Part shown: positions 1-11,127 of the stretch, in pieces
Position numbering within the stretch: the first letter of the stretch is position 1
Layout: each line of letters begins with the position of its first letter
DNA from: Terriglobia bacterium
GTDB lineage: Bacteria > Acidobacteriota > Terriglobia > Bryobacterales > Bryobacteraceae
Direction of reading: 5' to 3'
NCBI GenBank assembly: GCA_020073445.1
Contig: JAIQFE010000002.1
Location: forward strand, 124,001-188,000
Length of the DNA: 64,000 nt
Notes under the pieces: model-generated
Database searches by the model: none
Told to the model about the DNA's origin: nothing
What the model saw: only the letters and a program-made list of their open reading frames with translations
Position numbers and translations under genes: made by a program

Positions 1-41
1 GATTCCCGTTGGGCCGCGGGTTTGGCGATATAGTGTAATTC

Positions 42-947
42 ATGCTCTCTCGACGAACAATGCTTCTTGCGCCTCTGGCGGCTCCTTTGGTTGACGTGAT
101 TCCCGCTTCGGCGGCGGGCGGAAAGATGGTTCTGAGCATCCACCAGACCACTTCGCAGCGTGCGGGCTACCGCAAGAGCCTCGAAGGCTGGGCCAAGGCG
201 GGCATCAAGAACGTCGAGATCAGCGACCGGATCTTGGACGACTTTCTCAAGACCGACAGCATGGCGGCCGCGAAGAGCGTGATCACCGATAACGGTTTGA
301 CGATGGTTTCCGGTGCGACCGTGCTCCAGGATTTCTGGAACAAGAATGCGGGCTTCGCCGCACAGATGGAGAACTGGAAGAAGCGCTGCGAGCAGTTCGC
401 GTCGCTGGGATCGACCAAGATTTATTGCCCCAGTACCACCAGCCGTATGGTCAAAGAAGAAGACTATAAGACCGTTCCGGATGCCATTCGCGAAGCCGGG
501 GACGTGGCCAAGCAGCATAATCTTATCGGCATGATCGAGTTCGCGCGCAGCTCGACGCTGATCTCCACGCTGACCACTTCCCTTAAAGTGATCCGCGAAG
601 CGGGGCATCCGAACGTCCGCCCGATGCTGGACACCTACCATTTCTGGTCCGGCATGGGTAAGTTCGAGGATCTGGACCTGCTCAAGCCAGGCGAGCTCGC
701 GCACGTGCATTTCAATGACACGCCGGATATCCCTCGGGAACTGCTTGGGCAGCCGACGCGGGTCATTCCAGGCGATGGCGTGGCGCCTCTGGTCCGCATT
801 TTGAAAAAGCTCGCGGAAAAGGGTTACGACGGGGCCTTGTCGGTGGAACTGTTCATTCCGGAGCTGCAGGGGGGCGATCCCCTAGAGGTCGCGACGCAGA
901 TCCGCACCAAGTGCGAAAAAGTGATGCGTGAGGCGAATGTTCTCTAA
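42..947 (+). CDS. Secreted sugar phosphate isomerase/epimerase-like TIM-barrel protein
   Basis: A 301-residue protein of the xylose isomerase-like TIM barrel family (AP endonuclease 2 fold). The N-terminus has a twin-arginine-like segment (SRRTMLLAPLAAP, then a small-residue stretch to about residue 25), so export is likely. Family features visible are the metal-site-like segments MIEFARSS, MLDTYHFW, HVHFNDTP and, near the end, the acidic SVELF. Members isomerise or epimerise sugars or sugar derivatives; the substrate here cannot be told. The stop overlaps the start region of the next gene, suggesting co-transcription. Confidence is good for the fold, low for the substrate. Confidence 0.85.
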   Translation: MLSRRTMLLAPLAAPLVDVIPASAAGGKMVLSIHQTTSQRAGYRKSLEGWAKAGIKNVEISDRILDDFLKTDSMAAAKSVITDNGLTMVSGATVLQDFWNKNAGFAAQMENWKKRCEQFASLGSTKIYCPSTTSRMVKEEDYKTVPDAIREAGDVAKQHNLIGMIEFARSSTLISTLTTSLKVIREAGHPNVRPMLDTYHFWSGMGKFEDLDLLKPGELAHVHFNDTPDIPRELLGQPTRVIPGDGVAPLVRILKKLAEKGYDGALSVELFIPELQGGDPLEVATQIRTKCEKVMREANVL

Positions 948-1917
948 CCGAGCTTTACGGCTGGTTCTGTTCGGGGTGGCTAGCGCCCCTCTGTTCGCCG
1001 CGGCGAACGACTGCGACCGCGCATGTCTCAAGACCACCCTCGATCAGTACCTGACCGCCGTGATCAAGCACGATCCTGCCGCGGCTCCCTTGTTCGTCGC
1101 CTTCCGGCAGACGGAGAATGCCGTGGTCGTGAAGCCCGGTACGGGTGTATGGAAGTCGGTTACAGGGCTAGGAAAAGTGCAGCGCCGTTACCTCGACGCG
1201 GTCAGCGGGCAAGCCGGATACTTCGGCACGGTGGAAGAGGGCAGTAAACTCGCGATCGTCACTGTGCGGGTGAAAGTGGAAAACAAGAAAATCACGGAAG
1301 CGGAATGGCTCATGGCGCGCGATGGCGATCCGGGCCTCAACGGTCCTGCGACCGCGACTCAGCGTGCGGGCAATTTCTTCGAGCCGGATAACCTCGCCGC
1401 GAATCCGCCTCCGGAGCGGACGGTGCCGAAAGCCGAGCAGGTCTCTCGTGAGGCGCTGGTGGCGATCACCAATAGCTATTTCGACGGACTCACGGGACGC
1501 GACGGGTCCCTCATCATGGCGCATCCCGGATGCACGCGCCTGGAGAACGGCAACACGGTGACCGGTCGCGCAGGACGCGGCGGCGGCAAGGGACAAGAGG
1601 CAGTGAGCGACTGTACTTCCGGCTTGACGAACTTCAGCGCGATGGTCGCGGCCCGGCGGTATCCCGTGGTGGATGAGGAGGCGCAGGCGGTACTGGCGAT
1701 TGGCGTATTTGTCCGGCGCCCTGGTGCGACCACGCGCCGCAACGTCTTCAGCGAGTGGTTCTTCATAGACAATGCCAAGATCCGCACGATTTATTCGGCG
1801 ATGTTCTACCCTACCCCGGACGCGTTTGTGCCGAACTGGCCGCCGTATGACGGGAACTGGCCCCTGCCGGCGACACTAGCGCCTGCGGCACCGCCCCCGC
1901 CCGGTCCGGTTAAGTAG
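937..1917 (+). CDS. Secreted protein of unknown function, paralogue of the gene at 5361
   Basis: About 326 residues. The ATG at 937 is preferred because it directly begins a Sec signal peptide (MFSNRALRLVLFGVASAPLFAAAND); a GTG at 928 would add three residues. The start region overlaps the end of the upstream isomerase-like gene, so the two are probably translated together. The mature N-terminus CDRACLKTTLDQYLTAVIKHDP closely matches CNRACLENLVDQYLTALVAHDP of the protein at 5361, and both share a later RRYPVVD motif and a YFxGL segment. The repeated YF..L / cysteine pattern hints at a duplicated SnoaL/NTF2-like fold, but this is only an inference. Function unknown. Confidence 0.85.
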   Translation: MFSNRALRLVLFGVASAPLFAAANDCDRACLKTTLDQYLTAVIKHDPAAAPLFVAFRQTENAVVVKPGTGVWKSVTGLGKVQRRYLDAVSGQAGYFGTVEEGSKLAIVTVRVKVENKKITEAEWLMARDGDPGLNGPATATQRAGNFFEPDNLAANPPPERTVPKAEQVSREALVAITNSYFDGLTGRDGSLIMAHPGCTRLENGNTVTGRAGRGGGKGQEAVSDCTSGLTNFSAMVAARRYPVVDEEAQAVLAIGVFVRRPGATTRRNVFSEWFFIDNAKIRTIYSAMFYPTPDAFVPNWPPYDGNWPLPATLAPAAPPPPGPVK

Positions 1918-1990
1918 AGGGAGCGCACAGGGTGTGGCGGCCAGCAAGCGGATCAAGCCTATCGTTGCCACCGCGCTCCGTTGTGCGCGA

Positions 1991-4900
1991 TTAAAACAAT
2001 AGTTTCAACGCGAACTGGAGCTGCCGAGAATCCTGCGCGCTCGAGATGCTGCCGAAGTTCGGCGTGAACGCGGTCCGGTTGGGGATGTTGAAATTCGGAT
2101 GGTTGAGCGCGTTGTAGGCCTCCGCGCGAAACTCGACCCGAAGCGGCTCCTTCACCACGATGTCCTTCTGCAGCGAGAAATCGAATTCCTCCAGACCGGG
2201 TCCGATTACTGCATTGCGCGGTGCGTTGCCGAACGTGTAGAGCGCGGGCAGCGAAAATACCGACGTGTTGAACCACTGCTGCGGCGTCTGAGGGCCGTTG
2301 TTGGGGTCTGCTGAAACATTGGGGCGCTGGGCGGGACCGGCTCCGATATTCGCCTGATCGCTAGAGATATTCACCGTCAACGGCGCTCCCGATTGCGTCG
2401 TGAAATAACTTCCCGTCTGCCACTGGCCCAGCACGGCCTTTATCCACCGCGTTTTCGCGGGAGCGGGGATCTGGTACACCAGGCTGACTACCGCTCGATG
2501 GCGGTGATCGAAGCTGGACGACGCTTTCTCCGCCGACCGGTCGTACACGTTCTGCGGAAGATTCGCTTCATTGAGCGTGGCTCCGGGATCGGAGGCGTCG
2601 TCGATCGAGTGGGACCACGTCCAGTTCGCGTCGAACGTCAGCCTCTTGCTGAAGCGCCGCTTGATGTCGAGAGCCATCGCGTGATACGTCGCCCATCCAT
2701 CCCAGCGGATGGTGTTGAACTGGCTCAACTGCGGAATCGGACGTCGCGCGCTGATATTGCCGGGGCCGGGAAGGGGCACATTGAGCACCGTCGAACTGTC
2801 GGCGTGCACGGTGCGCGAGCCGATGTAGGCGATCGACAGGGCCGTGCCCTGGCCGATTTCGCGCTCCAGATTCAGATTCCAGACTTCGTTGTACTCGATC
2901 TTGAAATCGTGATCCAGGTTGTTGCCGCCGACTGTACCCAGGCTGCCGGTGGTCAGCGCGTTTTGGATCTGGAAGCTGGGCGGCGCCGCGGCATTGGAGC
3001 TCACCGTCTTGGTCACGAAGAACGGCAGATTTTGCGCGAAGCCCGTCACGATGCTGTACGCGGCTTGGTTCGGATAAATGCCAAAGCCCCCGCGCAGGAC
3101 GGTGCTCGAGTGTCCCGGCAGGGTCCAGGCAAATCCGCCACGCGGAGCAAGGCGCAGAGGCCGGGATGTCAGCAGGCTGTTGTTCCACCCTGCCGCAGCG
3201 GAGGTCACGTAGGGAATCGGCAGAAGCGGCAGCAGCGCATTCGCCGCCGGGGAAATCACGCCCGAGCTATTGCTCGCGATGACGAAGCGGCCGCCGGAAA
3301 CCGAGGGATCGATCGCCGACATCTGATTGTTGGCGTCCGTCATGTTCTGGTTGTATTCGTAACGAAGGCCGAGATCGATTTTCAGATTGCGCACGACCTG
3401 CCAACTATCTTGAATGTAGAAATGCCCCCAATTGGCGTTGGCGTCCATTGCGGCGCGTCCCAGGCCCACTTGCGCGGTGGTCGGATCACCCAGCAGGAAG
3501 TCGGCGAACGCATTTCCATTGCCGAGGCCCGGCGCCGACGAAGTGAATCTCGGAGTGAACGAGAAGATCCCGCGGGCTCCGTTCGGATTCACCGGCTGCA
3601 AATCGTAGTGCATGAGATACGCGCCGAACTTGATGTTGTGCGCGCGCCAGTGTAGGCTGACGTTATCGAAAAATTCGAAATCGCGGTTGTTGCGAAACGT
3701 GAACAGCGCCGGATCGCCCATGGTTGCGAACTGTCCGCCGAAGGAGACTTGCGGAAAGCCCATATCCAGCGGGTTCGTGCTCACGCCCTGCAGGCCTGCG
3801 ATACTCGCAAAAGGATTTCCGGCATTCGGGCTGGTCTGGCCGCCGGCTACGGTGAGAAATGCGAATCGCGCCTCATTCAGGAATTCGGGCGAGAGGACGT
3901 GCGTCCAGCCGGCCACGCCGTTCAGCGTATGCGTGCTGAGGTTGCGGCCGAAGCCGGGCAACAGGCTCTCTTGCAGCACGCCCGATCCAAACGGATCGAA
4001 CTGGCGCGCATCGAACAGAGAGAATCGCACGTAGGCCGTGTCGTTTGCGGAAAACTGATGATCGATCTTGGCGCTGGCATTGTTGCTGTTGATGCGCTGG
4101 CCGCCGGAGGCGAGGAGATTCTGCGCGATCCCCGGCAAGTTCGGGCGCGGAATATTCGCCAGCAGAGCAGTGGACACGGCGTTCAAGTCCTGGACGGGAA
4201 TGCGGTTGCCAGGAAACGGCTGACGCGAAATCCCTGAGGAACTGTTGGGATCATACACCTGCGGCAACTCCGTGAAGTCGCCGATCCGCATCGCATCCGT
4301 GGGGACCGAGAACGTACTCGTCAGCGATTTGCGGACTCGCTGGCCTTCGTAGTCGGCGAAAAAGAACGTTCGGTTCTTGATCACCGGCCCGCCCACGCTC
4401 CCCCCGAACTGATTTTGGCGGAACGGAGGAATCGGCGCTGTCTGCGAATCGAAGAAATTCTTCGCGTCAAAAACATCGTTGCGCACGAATTCGAACAGGC
4501 TGCCGTGGAACTCATTCGACCCGGACTTGGTGACTACGTTGATCACGGCTCCGGATTTGCCTCCGAACTCCGGTGCATACGAAGTCTTCTGAATGTTGAA
4601 TTCGCTGATCGATTCGACGGAAGGCGCGACCACCATGTTGTTGAAATGCTCGTCGGTCACCGTGGCGCCGTCAATCAGATAAAGATTGTGCCCGCTACGT
4701 TGCCCCAGCACATTCACCAATGTGCCAGCCTGCTGCATCGCGTCGCCGCGAGTGCCACCTGGAGGCCGCACCACGCCCTGACTCAACATCGCCAGATCCA
4801 GAAACTGCCTGGTCTTCAGAGGCAAGTTGACGATCTGGCGGCTCAGGACCACGTCCTTGATTTCGGCGGATTCCGGCTGGACGGCGCCGCTGTCGGCCTC

Positions 4901-5251
4901 TACCACCACTGTTTCGCTGGCATCGCCGATCTGGACCGTGACGTCGTGGCGAAGGCTATCGCCGACATGCACCTCCACGTTCGAGACGACGGACTGCTTG
5001 AAATTCGTGGCGTTCACTTTCAACGAGTACGTACCGATGGGGAGCTGGGCTAACAGATACTGGCCGGAGCTATTGGTGATGGTGGTGAATTTCTGGCCGG
5101 TCTTAGCTTGTTCGGCGACCACGGTTGCCCCGGGCAGCGCCCCTCCCAGGGCATCCTGTACGCTGCCGGCGATTTCCCCGGTATTCATCTGCCCGAACAG
5201 GCAGATTGCCCCCAGCAGCGCGAACAGGGCGAATTGTGAAGGTTCCGTCAA
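1991..5251 (-). CDS. TonB-dependent receptor with carboxypeptidase-regulatory-like N-domain (Oar-like)
   Basis: A 1086-residue outer-membrane receptor. After a signal peptide (to about residue 25) comes a carboxypeptidase regulatory-like beta-sandwich (about 26-105, starting GEIAGSVQDALGGALPGATV), then the plug domain (about 115-250, with the GVINVVTKSGSNEFHGS segment typical of this group) and a long beta-barrel ending in a terminal aromatic residue (ALKLLF). Acidobacteria carry many such Oar-type proteins, thought to import oligosaccharides or other large substrates using TonB energy. It is encoded convergently with the gene at 937 and divergently from the gene at 5361. The substrate is unknown. 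Confidence 0.95.
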   Translation of the reverse strand: MTEPSQFALFALLGAICLFGQMNTGEIAGSVQDALGGALPGATVVAEQAKTGQKFTTITNSSGQYLLAQLPIGTYSLKVNATNFKQSVVSNVEVHVGDSLRHDVTVQIGDASETVVVEADSGAVQPESAEIKDVVLSRQIVNLPLKTRQFLDLAMLSQGVVRPPGGTRGDAMQQAGTLVNVLGQRSGHNLYLIDGATVTDEHFNNMVVAPSVESISEFNIQKTSYAPEFGGKSGAVINVVTKSGSNEFHGSLFEFVRNDVFDAKNFFDSQTAPIPPFRQNQFGGSVGGPVIKNRTFFFADYEGQRVRKSLTSTFSVPTDAMRIGDFTELPQVYDPNSSSGISRQPFPGNRIPVQDLNAVSTALLANIPRPNLPGIAQNLLASGGQRINSNNASAKIDHQFSANDTAYVRFSLFDARQFDPFGSGVLQESLLPGFGRNLSTHTLNGVAGWTHVLSPEFLNEARFAFLTVAGGQTSPNAGNPFASIAGLQGVSTNPLDMGFPQVSFGGQFATMGDPALFTFRNNRDFEFFDNVSLHWRAHNIKFGAYLMHYDLQPVNPNGARGIFSFTPRFTSSAPGLGNGNAFADFLLGDPTTAQVGLGRAAMDANANWGHFYIQDSWQVVRNLKIDLGLRYEYNQNMTDANNQMSAIDPSVSGGRFVIASNSSGVISPAANALLPLLPIPYVTSAAAGWNNSLLTSRPLRLAPRGGFAWTLPGHSSTVLRGGFGIYPNQAAYSIVTGFAQNLPFFVTKTVSSNAAAPPSFQIQNALTTGSLGTVGGNNLDHDFKIEYNEVWNLNLEREIGQGTALSIAYIGSRTVHADSSTVLNVPLPGPGNISARRPIPQLSQFNTIRWDGWATYHAMALDIKRRFSKRLTFDANWTWSHSIDDASDPGATLNEANLPQNVYDRSAEKASSSFDHRHRAVVSLVYQIPAPAKTRWIKAVLGQWQTGSYFTTQSGAPLTVNISSDQANIGAGPAQRPNVSADPNNGPQTPQQWFNTSVFSLPALYTFGNAPRNAVIGPGLEEFDFSLQKDIVVKEPLRVEFRAEAYNALNHPNFNIPNRTAFTPNFGSISSAQDSRQLQFALKLLF

Positions 5252-5360
5252 ACTTCTATTGTTTCAGACCAGCGCCGACCGTGCCGGTAAAACGGCCGCT
5301 GGTCATTGTGCCTGTTCAGCGATAGAATCTCTAGGACAACCAAACATCAGGAGAACACCC

Positions 5361-6380
5361 ATGCGCTCTACGTTTGTAGCACTTGGCGCCTTTGCGATCG
5401 TCGCGGCCGCTGCGCTGACCGGCTACCTCGCTCCTCACGCTCAGGCCGCTACCGGACCCATTCCGCTCAATTGCAACCGGGCCTGCCTCGAAAACCTGGT
5501 CGACCAATACCTGACCGCCCTGGTTGCGCACGATCCAAAGCGCCTGCCGTTGTCGGCCGACGTAAAGTACAGCGAGAACGATCAGCTCATCGACCTCGGC
5601 GACGGATTCTGGAAGACGGTGGAGGGCCGCGGTAAATACACACACATCTGGGCCGATCCGGAGTTCGGGCAAGTGGCCTACATGGGGACCATGCGCGAAG
5701 CCGGCGCGCCAATGCTGATGAGCCTGCGCCTGCGCGTCGAACTGGGCCGCATCACCGAAATCGAAACCGTTCTGTTCAAACCCGGGGGCGGCGGTCCCAA
5801 CAGCATCGCCACCATGGATGCGCCCTTCAAGCCTGAGGACATGTGGTTCAAGTCGATTCCGCCCGCCCAGCAGATGTCCCGCCAGGAGTTGATCGCGGTC
5901 GCGGATGGCTACTTCACGGGCCTTCAGAAGAACGATGGCAAGGGAATCAACGGCACCGGCACTTATCCCTTCACCGACGACTGTTCCCGCATCGAAAACG
6001 GGTCCTATACGGCGAAGGCTCCGCCGCGCAATCCTCCGCCCGCCGACGGCATCGACGCATTCGCCATGGACTGCATGGGGCAGTTCAAGCTGGGCTACTA
6101 CTTCGTGGTGCAGAGCATCCACCATCGCCGATATCCCGTGGTCGACCGCGAGCGCGGCGTGGTCTGGTCGCACGCAGTCTTCGATCAGGGGACTGTCAAT
6201 AAAGGCGTCCTCTCGACTGGCAAAGCATACGAGTTCAAGGGCTTCAACCGGCCATCGAGCATCCTGGTCACCGAGGCGTTCCTGATCGAAAACGGCAAGA
6301 TCCGCCGGGTGGAAATGGTCGGGCCTTCGGCGCAGTATCATATGAACTCCGCGTGGCCCGGCGGCCTGAGCGGGAATTAA
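5361..6380 (+). CDS. Secreted protein of unknown function, paralogue of the gene at 937
   Basis: A 339-residue protein. The start at 5361 is chosen over a much longer upstream open frame because it has an AGGAG ribosome site at 5349-5353 and begins a clear signal peptide (MRSTFVALGAFAIVAAAALTG, cleavage near AHAQA). The mature part begins with the CNRACLENLVDQYLTA motif shared with the protein at 937, and has paired cysteines (DDCSRIENG, DCMGQ) and a RRYPVVDRE motif also found there. Ten bases after its stop the NHL protein gene begins, so they likely form an operon. Function unknown. Confidence 0.9.
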   Translation: MRSTFVALGAFAIVAAAALTGYLAPHAQAATGPIPLNCNRACLENLVDQYLTALVAHDPKRLPLSADVKYSENDQLIDLGDGFWKTVEGRGKYTHIWADPEFGQVAYMGTMREAGAPMLMSLRLRVELGRITEIETVLFKPGGGGPNSIATMDAPFKPEDMWFKSIPPAQQMSRQELIAVADGYFTGLQKNDGKGINGTGTYPFTDDCSRIENGSYTAKAPPRNPPPADGIDAFAMDCMGQFKLGYYFVVQSIHHRRYPVVDRERGVVWSHAVFDQGTVNKGVLSTGKAYEFKGFNRPSSILVTEAFLIENGKIRRVEMVGPSAQYHMNSAWPGGLSGN

Positions 6381-6390
6381 AGGACAACTC

Positions 6391-7356
6391 ATGAAGCGAT
6401 TTGTATTACTGCTGGCGTGCGCAGGTTCCATACTCGCGCAGCGCCCTTCGAATCCGGCTCTTCTGGTGCCGCAAGAGGCGCCTCTTTTGGACTACGTGGC
6501 GGTTGCCGACCCGCTTCCCGTACCGGACGCAGCCGCGATGGGAGCCTCTTCAGATGTGGCCTTCGATTCCAAGGGGCATCTTTACGTCCTGAGCCGCGGG
6601 CCCAAGCCGCTTACCGAGTTCGACGAAAACGGCAAATTCATTCGCGCCTTCGGCGATGGCTTATTCACCCGGAGCCACGGAATCCGTATCGATAAGGACG
6701 GAAACATCTGGACCACCGACGTCGGCGCGCACACCGTCATGAAGCTGGGTCACGATGGCCAGGTCCTTCTGACGCTCGGGACCAAGGGCAAGGCGGGCGA
6801 GTGGAGCGGTGAATCGCATCTTTTTAATGAACCGAATGACATCGCTATCGCCGCCAACGGAGACCTGTTCATCACGCAGGGCCACACGCCCGGAGCCGGA
6901 CGGGGCGGCGTACCGCAGAATCCCGGCGTCCTCAAATTCGACAAGAACGGCAACTTCATCAAGTTCTGGGGCGGCAAGGGCACCGAACCCGGCAAGTTCG
7001 AGGTGGCACATGGAATCGCCATCGACGCGAAAGGCTTGCTGTGGGTGACCGACCGCGAGAACCAGAGAATCCAGATCTTCGATCAGGACGGCAAATACAT
7101 CCGCGAAGTGAAGTACGCCGGCTTGCCGTGCGCGCTGGACATCGGAAAACAGAACATCTACATGGTCAATGGCTTCGCGGGCCAGCTTCTCAAGCTCGAC
7201 CTGGACGGCAAGGTTCTCGCGGCAGTCGGCAAGCCGGGAGCGGCTGGAACCTGGGGCGAATTCGGTGAGGCGCACTTCATCGCAGTGAGCCCCAAAGGCG
7301 AAATTTACGTCGCCGATTCGGTGAATCGCGCCGTGCAGAAGTTCGTCAAGAAATAG
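6391..7356 (+). CDS. Secreted NHL-repeat six-bladed beta-propeller protein
   Basis: A 321-residue protein with a Sec signal peptide (MKRFVLLLACAGSILAQ) followed by about five to six NHL blades, recognisable by the repeating pattern of G-H-L/Y-V-x-D-x-x-N-x-R-I-Q-x-F (for example GLLWVTDRENQRIQIF near residue 215 and GEIYVADSVNRAVQKF near the end). The nearest described relatives are peptidyl-alpha-hydroxyglycine alpha-amidating lyase-like and SMP-30-like propellers. Catalytic assignment is not possible from sequence alone. It follows the 5361 gene by ten bases. Confidence 0.85.
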   Translation: MKRFVLLLACAGSILAQRPSNPALLVPQEAPLLDYVAVADPLPVPDAAAMGASSDVAFDSKGHLYVLSRGPKPLTEFDENGKFIRAFGDGLFTRSHGIRIDKDGNIWTTDVGAHTVMKLGHDGQVLLTLGTKGKAGEWSGESHLFNEPNDIAIAANGDLFITQGHTPGAGRGGVPQNPGVLKFDKNGNFIKFWGGKGTEPGKFEVAHGIAIDAKGLLWVTDRENQRIQIFDQDGKYIREVKYAGLPCALDIGKQNIYMVNGFAGQLLKLDLDGKVLAAVGKPGAAGTWGEFGEAHFIAVSPKGEIYVADSVNRAVQKFVKK

Positions 7357-7866
7357 ACGTCAGACGTCCGCGCGCACGCTGGGCGTAGCGGAGTTGCCTT
7401 TCGTCGCGGGCGGCCGGGGCTTCGCGGACTTATCGCCGTGCGTATCCAGCCGCCGATGATTTGAGCTGCCTCTCACGAGGGTCCTGGGATCGCTGTCTGG
7501 CGTCCCCTGTTGGTTCGCGCTTCGATGCGCAGCTCTCTGAGAACCGGGCGTCGCCGTCCGATGTTATGAGATCGATCCCAAGGTCTCCCGCCGGCTCCAT
7601 GCTACGAGCTGGGACCGCAAAGCTTTTGAGGGCTTCCGGGAGTTCAGCACCACTGCAATGCAACGCTTCCTGGCCAGGAAGAAACTGTCGATTTGAGAAT
7701 AGCAGGCATCTGCAAGCGGTGGGGCGTAAGAGATTGATTGTGTGAGTGAAAAGTCTCGTGACCTCGAAGTCGGCTGCAACAAGAACGGAAGGCCGTCTTC
7801 TTGCATGCTGATTGCTTCGGTCTAGCAGTCTATCCCCGGACGTCTCCTGATACACTTTGAAGAATC
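7357..7866. other. Gene-free stretch with a possible decayed coding remnant
   Basis: About 510 bases without a convincing gene. A 51-codon stretch open between stops at 7538-7540 and 7694-7696 (plus strand) reads through segments such as SWDRKAFEGFREFSTTAMQR; it has no proper start and looks more like protein than random frame, so it may be the end of a decayed gene. Base composition becomes more AT-rich towards 7866, as in the gene that follows. Confidence 0.3.
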
Positions 7867-8946
7867 ATGGCGAGGCGCGAACGTGTCCTTCGTGTATTCG
7901 TTGCTGCCCCAAGTGACGTTGAGCGCGAAGTCAGGACCCTCCGGAAAATCGTCGATCAACTCAATCAGGATCACGGACCACATCTGAACGTGCGCGTTCG
8001 GGTTCTCAACTGGAAGAGTGACGTCGTACCAGCAATGGGTCAGGATGCACAAACGGTCATTTTTGATCAAATCCCAACTGACAGCTACGATGTTTTTGTT
8101 GGAATCTTGTGGACGAGGTTCGGAACCCCAACTCCTCGCGCAGAATCTGGAACAGAGGAGGAGTTCCGAAAAGCCTATGCTCGATGGAGCGCGGATCACG
8201 ATTCCCTACGGATCATGATGTACTTCAGCAACATCCCCGCGCCTCCTTTCCGTATTGATCCTGAGCAGCTAGCTAAGGTCCACAGGTTCCGTGCCGAGAT
8301 CCAAGTGCACGGCATTGCTTCAAATATCAACAGTAAGAAAGAGTTTGAAGATCTTGCAGCAAAGCACCTTGCCGCACTAATGCACATATGGAAGAAGCCG
8401 AGCAAACGGCCTCGGCCAAACAAAATCGAGCCGATTGCGCAGCAATGGGCAAAGTTTCTTTTACGCAAGAAAAGAGTGCCGTTTCGCGAACTACAGGATG
8501 CGGATTACGTGGAGAGGACGATCTCACGGACCGCGGCTGGTTTCCGCCTCAAGATCGAAATTCCCAAGCAACCCTACTGGAGAGCCGGATTCGTTCTGGC
8601 CCCCGAAAGCTACATTCGTGACGGTCGAACTGATACAACCATCACTCGATACTTCCTCTTCCATATTGGGAGGGGGGAACCTTCCGATCCTAAAAAGAAA
8701 ACTGGACTACATTATCAGGTCTACTACAAAGATCAGCGGATCACTCCTCGGATGCCTTTTGAGAGCTCTAATGCGGTTGAACTTAATGTAGCCTTCAACA
8801 GTGGGGGGCGTCACATCACCATTGACTTTGCTGGCGTCAGATACGAACAAGAGATCGACCCGGACTACTTCCGATACCTTTATGCCTTGGCATGGGCAGA
8901 TTGGTTCGACCAGTTTCGAGTACCTGTCGAGCTAAAATTACTCTGA
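7867..8946 (+). CDS. DUF4062-type N-terminal domain protein, possible defence or signalling protein
   Basis: A 359-residue cytoplasmic protein. Residues about 7-110 match the DUF4062 pattern: VFVAAPSDVEREV, then DVFVGILWTRFGTPTP, then SGTEEEFRKAY. That domain is TIR/nucleotide-hydrolase-like and is often the first module of STAND or NACHT proteins; here no NTPase follows. Instead there is a linker with a KKPSKRPRP basic patch and about 170 residues of unrecognised, mainly beta sequence. The gene is clearly more AT-rich and uses different codons than groEL or the NHL gene beside it, and it sits alone between a gene-free stretch and a terminator, so horizontal transfer is likely. Function unproven. 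Confidence 0.8.
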   Translation: MARRERVLRVFVAAPSDVEREVRTLRKIVDQLNQDHGPHLNVRVRVLNWKSDVVPAMGQDAQTVIFDQIPTDSYDVFVGILWTRFGTPTPRAESGTEEEFRKAYARWSADHDSLRIMMYFSNIPAPPFRIDPEQLAKVHRFRAEIQVHGIASNINSKKEFEDLAAKHLAALMHIWKKPSKRPRPNKIEPIAQQWAKFLLRKKRVPFRELQDADYVERTISRTAAGFRLKIEIPKQPYWRAGFVLAPESYIRDGRTDTTITRYFLFHIGRGEPSDPKKKTGLHYQVYYKDQRITPRMPFESSNAVELNVAFNSGGRHITIDFAGVRYEQEIDPDYFRYLYALAWADWFDQFRVPVELKLL

Positions 8947-8960
8947 CTTCAGCACGCGGA

Positions 8961-8990
8961 AATAAAAAGGCCGCCCGTTGCCGGGCGGCC
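8961..8990 (-). terminator. Rho-independent terminator of groES-groEL
   Basis: A perfect 9-bp stem (GGCCGCCCG at 8969-8977, CGGGCGGCC at 8982-8990) with a TTGC loop. Read on the minus strand it is followed by a T-rich tract (TTTTTATTT, 8961-8968). It lies 30 bases after the groEL stop and could also stop read-through from the DUF4062 gene. Confidence 0.85.
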
Positions 8991-9019
8991 GATTCTGCCT
9001 ACTGTCTTCTGACTACTTC

Positions 9020-10666
<1,647 letters not shown>

Positions 10667-10677
10667 TTACAGAATTC

Positions 10678-11001
10678 TTAAGCCGACTTCTTGGCCAGTT
10701 TGGGAGCGTCCATAAGAATGCCGAGAACCTCGTCCTCGCGCATGATCATATGGTCTTCACCGTAGGTTTTGGGAACATCGGATCCTGAATACTTACCGAA
10801 CAGAATGCGGTCACCCACCTTTACATCCAGTGGAATCAGCTTTCCATCTTCCGTGCGCTTGCCTTGTCCCACAGCCATCACTTCGCCAATCTGCGGCTTT
10901 TCCTTGGCGGAATCGGGGATAAACAACCCACTGGCCGTCTTGTCTGCTTCTTCATCGAGCCGTTTGACCACGATCCGGTCATAGAGCGGGCGAATGTTCA
11001 T
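10678..11001 (-). CDS. groES: 10 kDa co-chaperonin GroES
   Basis: A 107-residue GroES, slightly longer than the usual 95-98 because of a C-terminal tail ([12 protein letters not shown]). It begins [18 protein letters not shown] and has the mobile-loop region [19 protein letters not shown] that docks on GroEL. It is the first gene of the groES-groEL operon. The 5' untranslated region contains a CIRCE-like inverted repeat 86 bases upstream. Confidence 0.98.
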   Translation of the reverse strand: MNIRPLYDRIVVKRLDEEADKTASGLFIPDSAKEKPQIGEVMAVGQGKRTEDGKLIPLDVKVGDRILFGKYSGSDVPKTYGEDHMIMREDEVLGILMDAPKLAKKSA

Positions 11002-11086
11002 AGTTCAACCTCCATCTGAGTTTGCGTTTGAGAGAGAATCTCGATTAACTGGACTCGGCAGAACCGCCGCAGCCCACGTAGTATTA

Positions 11087-11113
11087 TTAGCACACTCTGC
11101 CGAGGAGTGACAA
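11087..11113 (-). promoter_or_regulatory. CIRCE-like HrcA operator overlapping the groESL promoter
   Basis: The sequence TTAGCACAC-N9-GAGTGACAA matches the CIRCE consensus TTAGCACTC-N9-GAGTGCTAA at 8 of 9 bases on the left and 7 of 9 on the right, with the exact 9-base spacer. On the minus strand the repeat overlaps a possible promoter (TTGTCA, 19 bases, AATAAT), the usual arrangement for HrcA repression of groESL. Confidence 0.75.
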
Positions 11114-11127
11114 GATAGATCTGTAAG

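Noticed and set aside
2393-3655. 420-residue open frame opposite the TonB receptor
   Set aside because: Arg/His-rich shadow of a well-supported gene in GC-rich DNA, with no recognisable domain.
7430-7855. 141-residue minus-strand open frame
   Set aside because: No domain, no ribosome site and composition typical of random frame; the plus-strand remnant is more protein-like.
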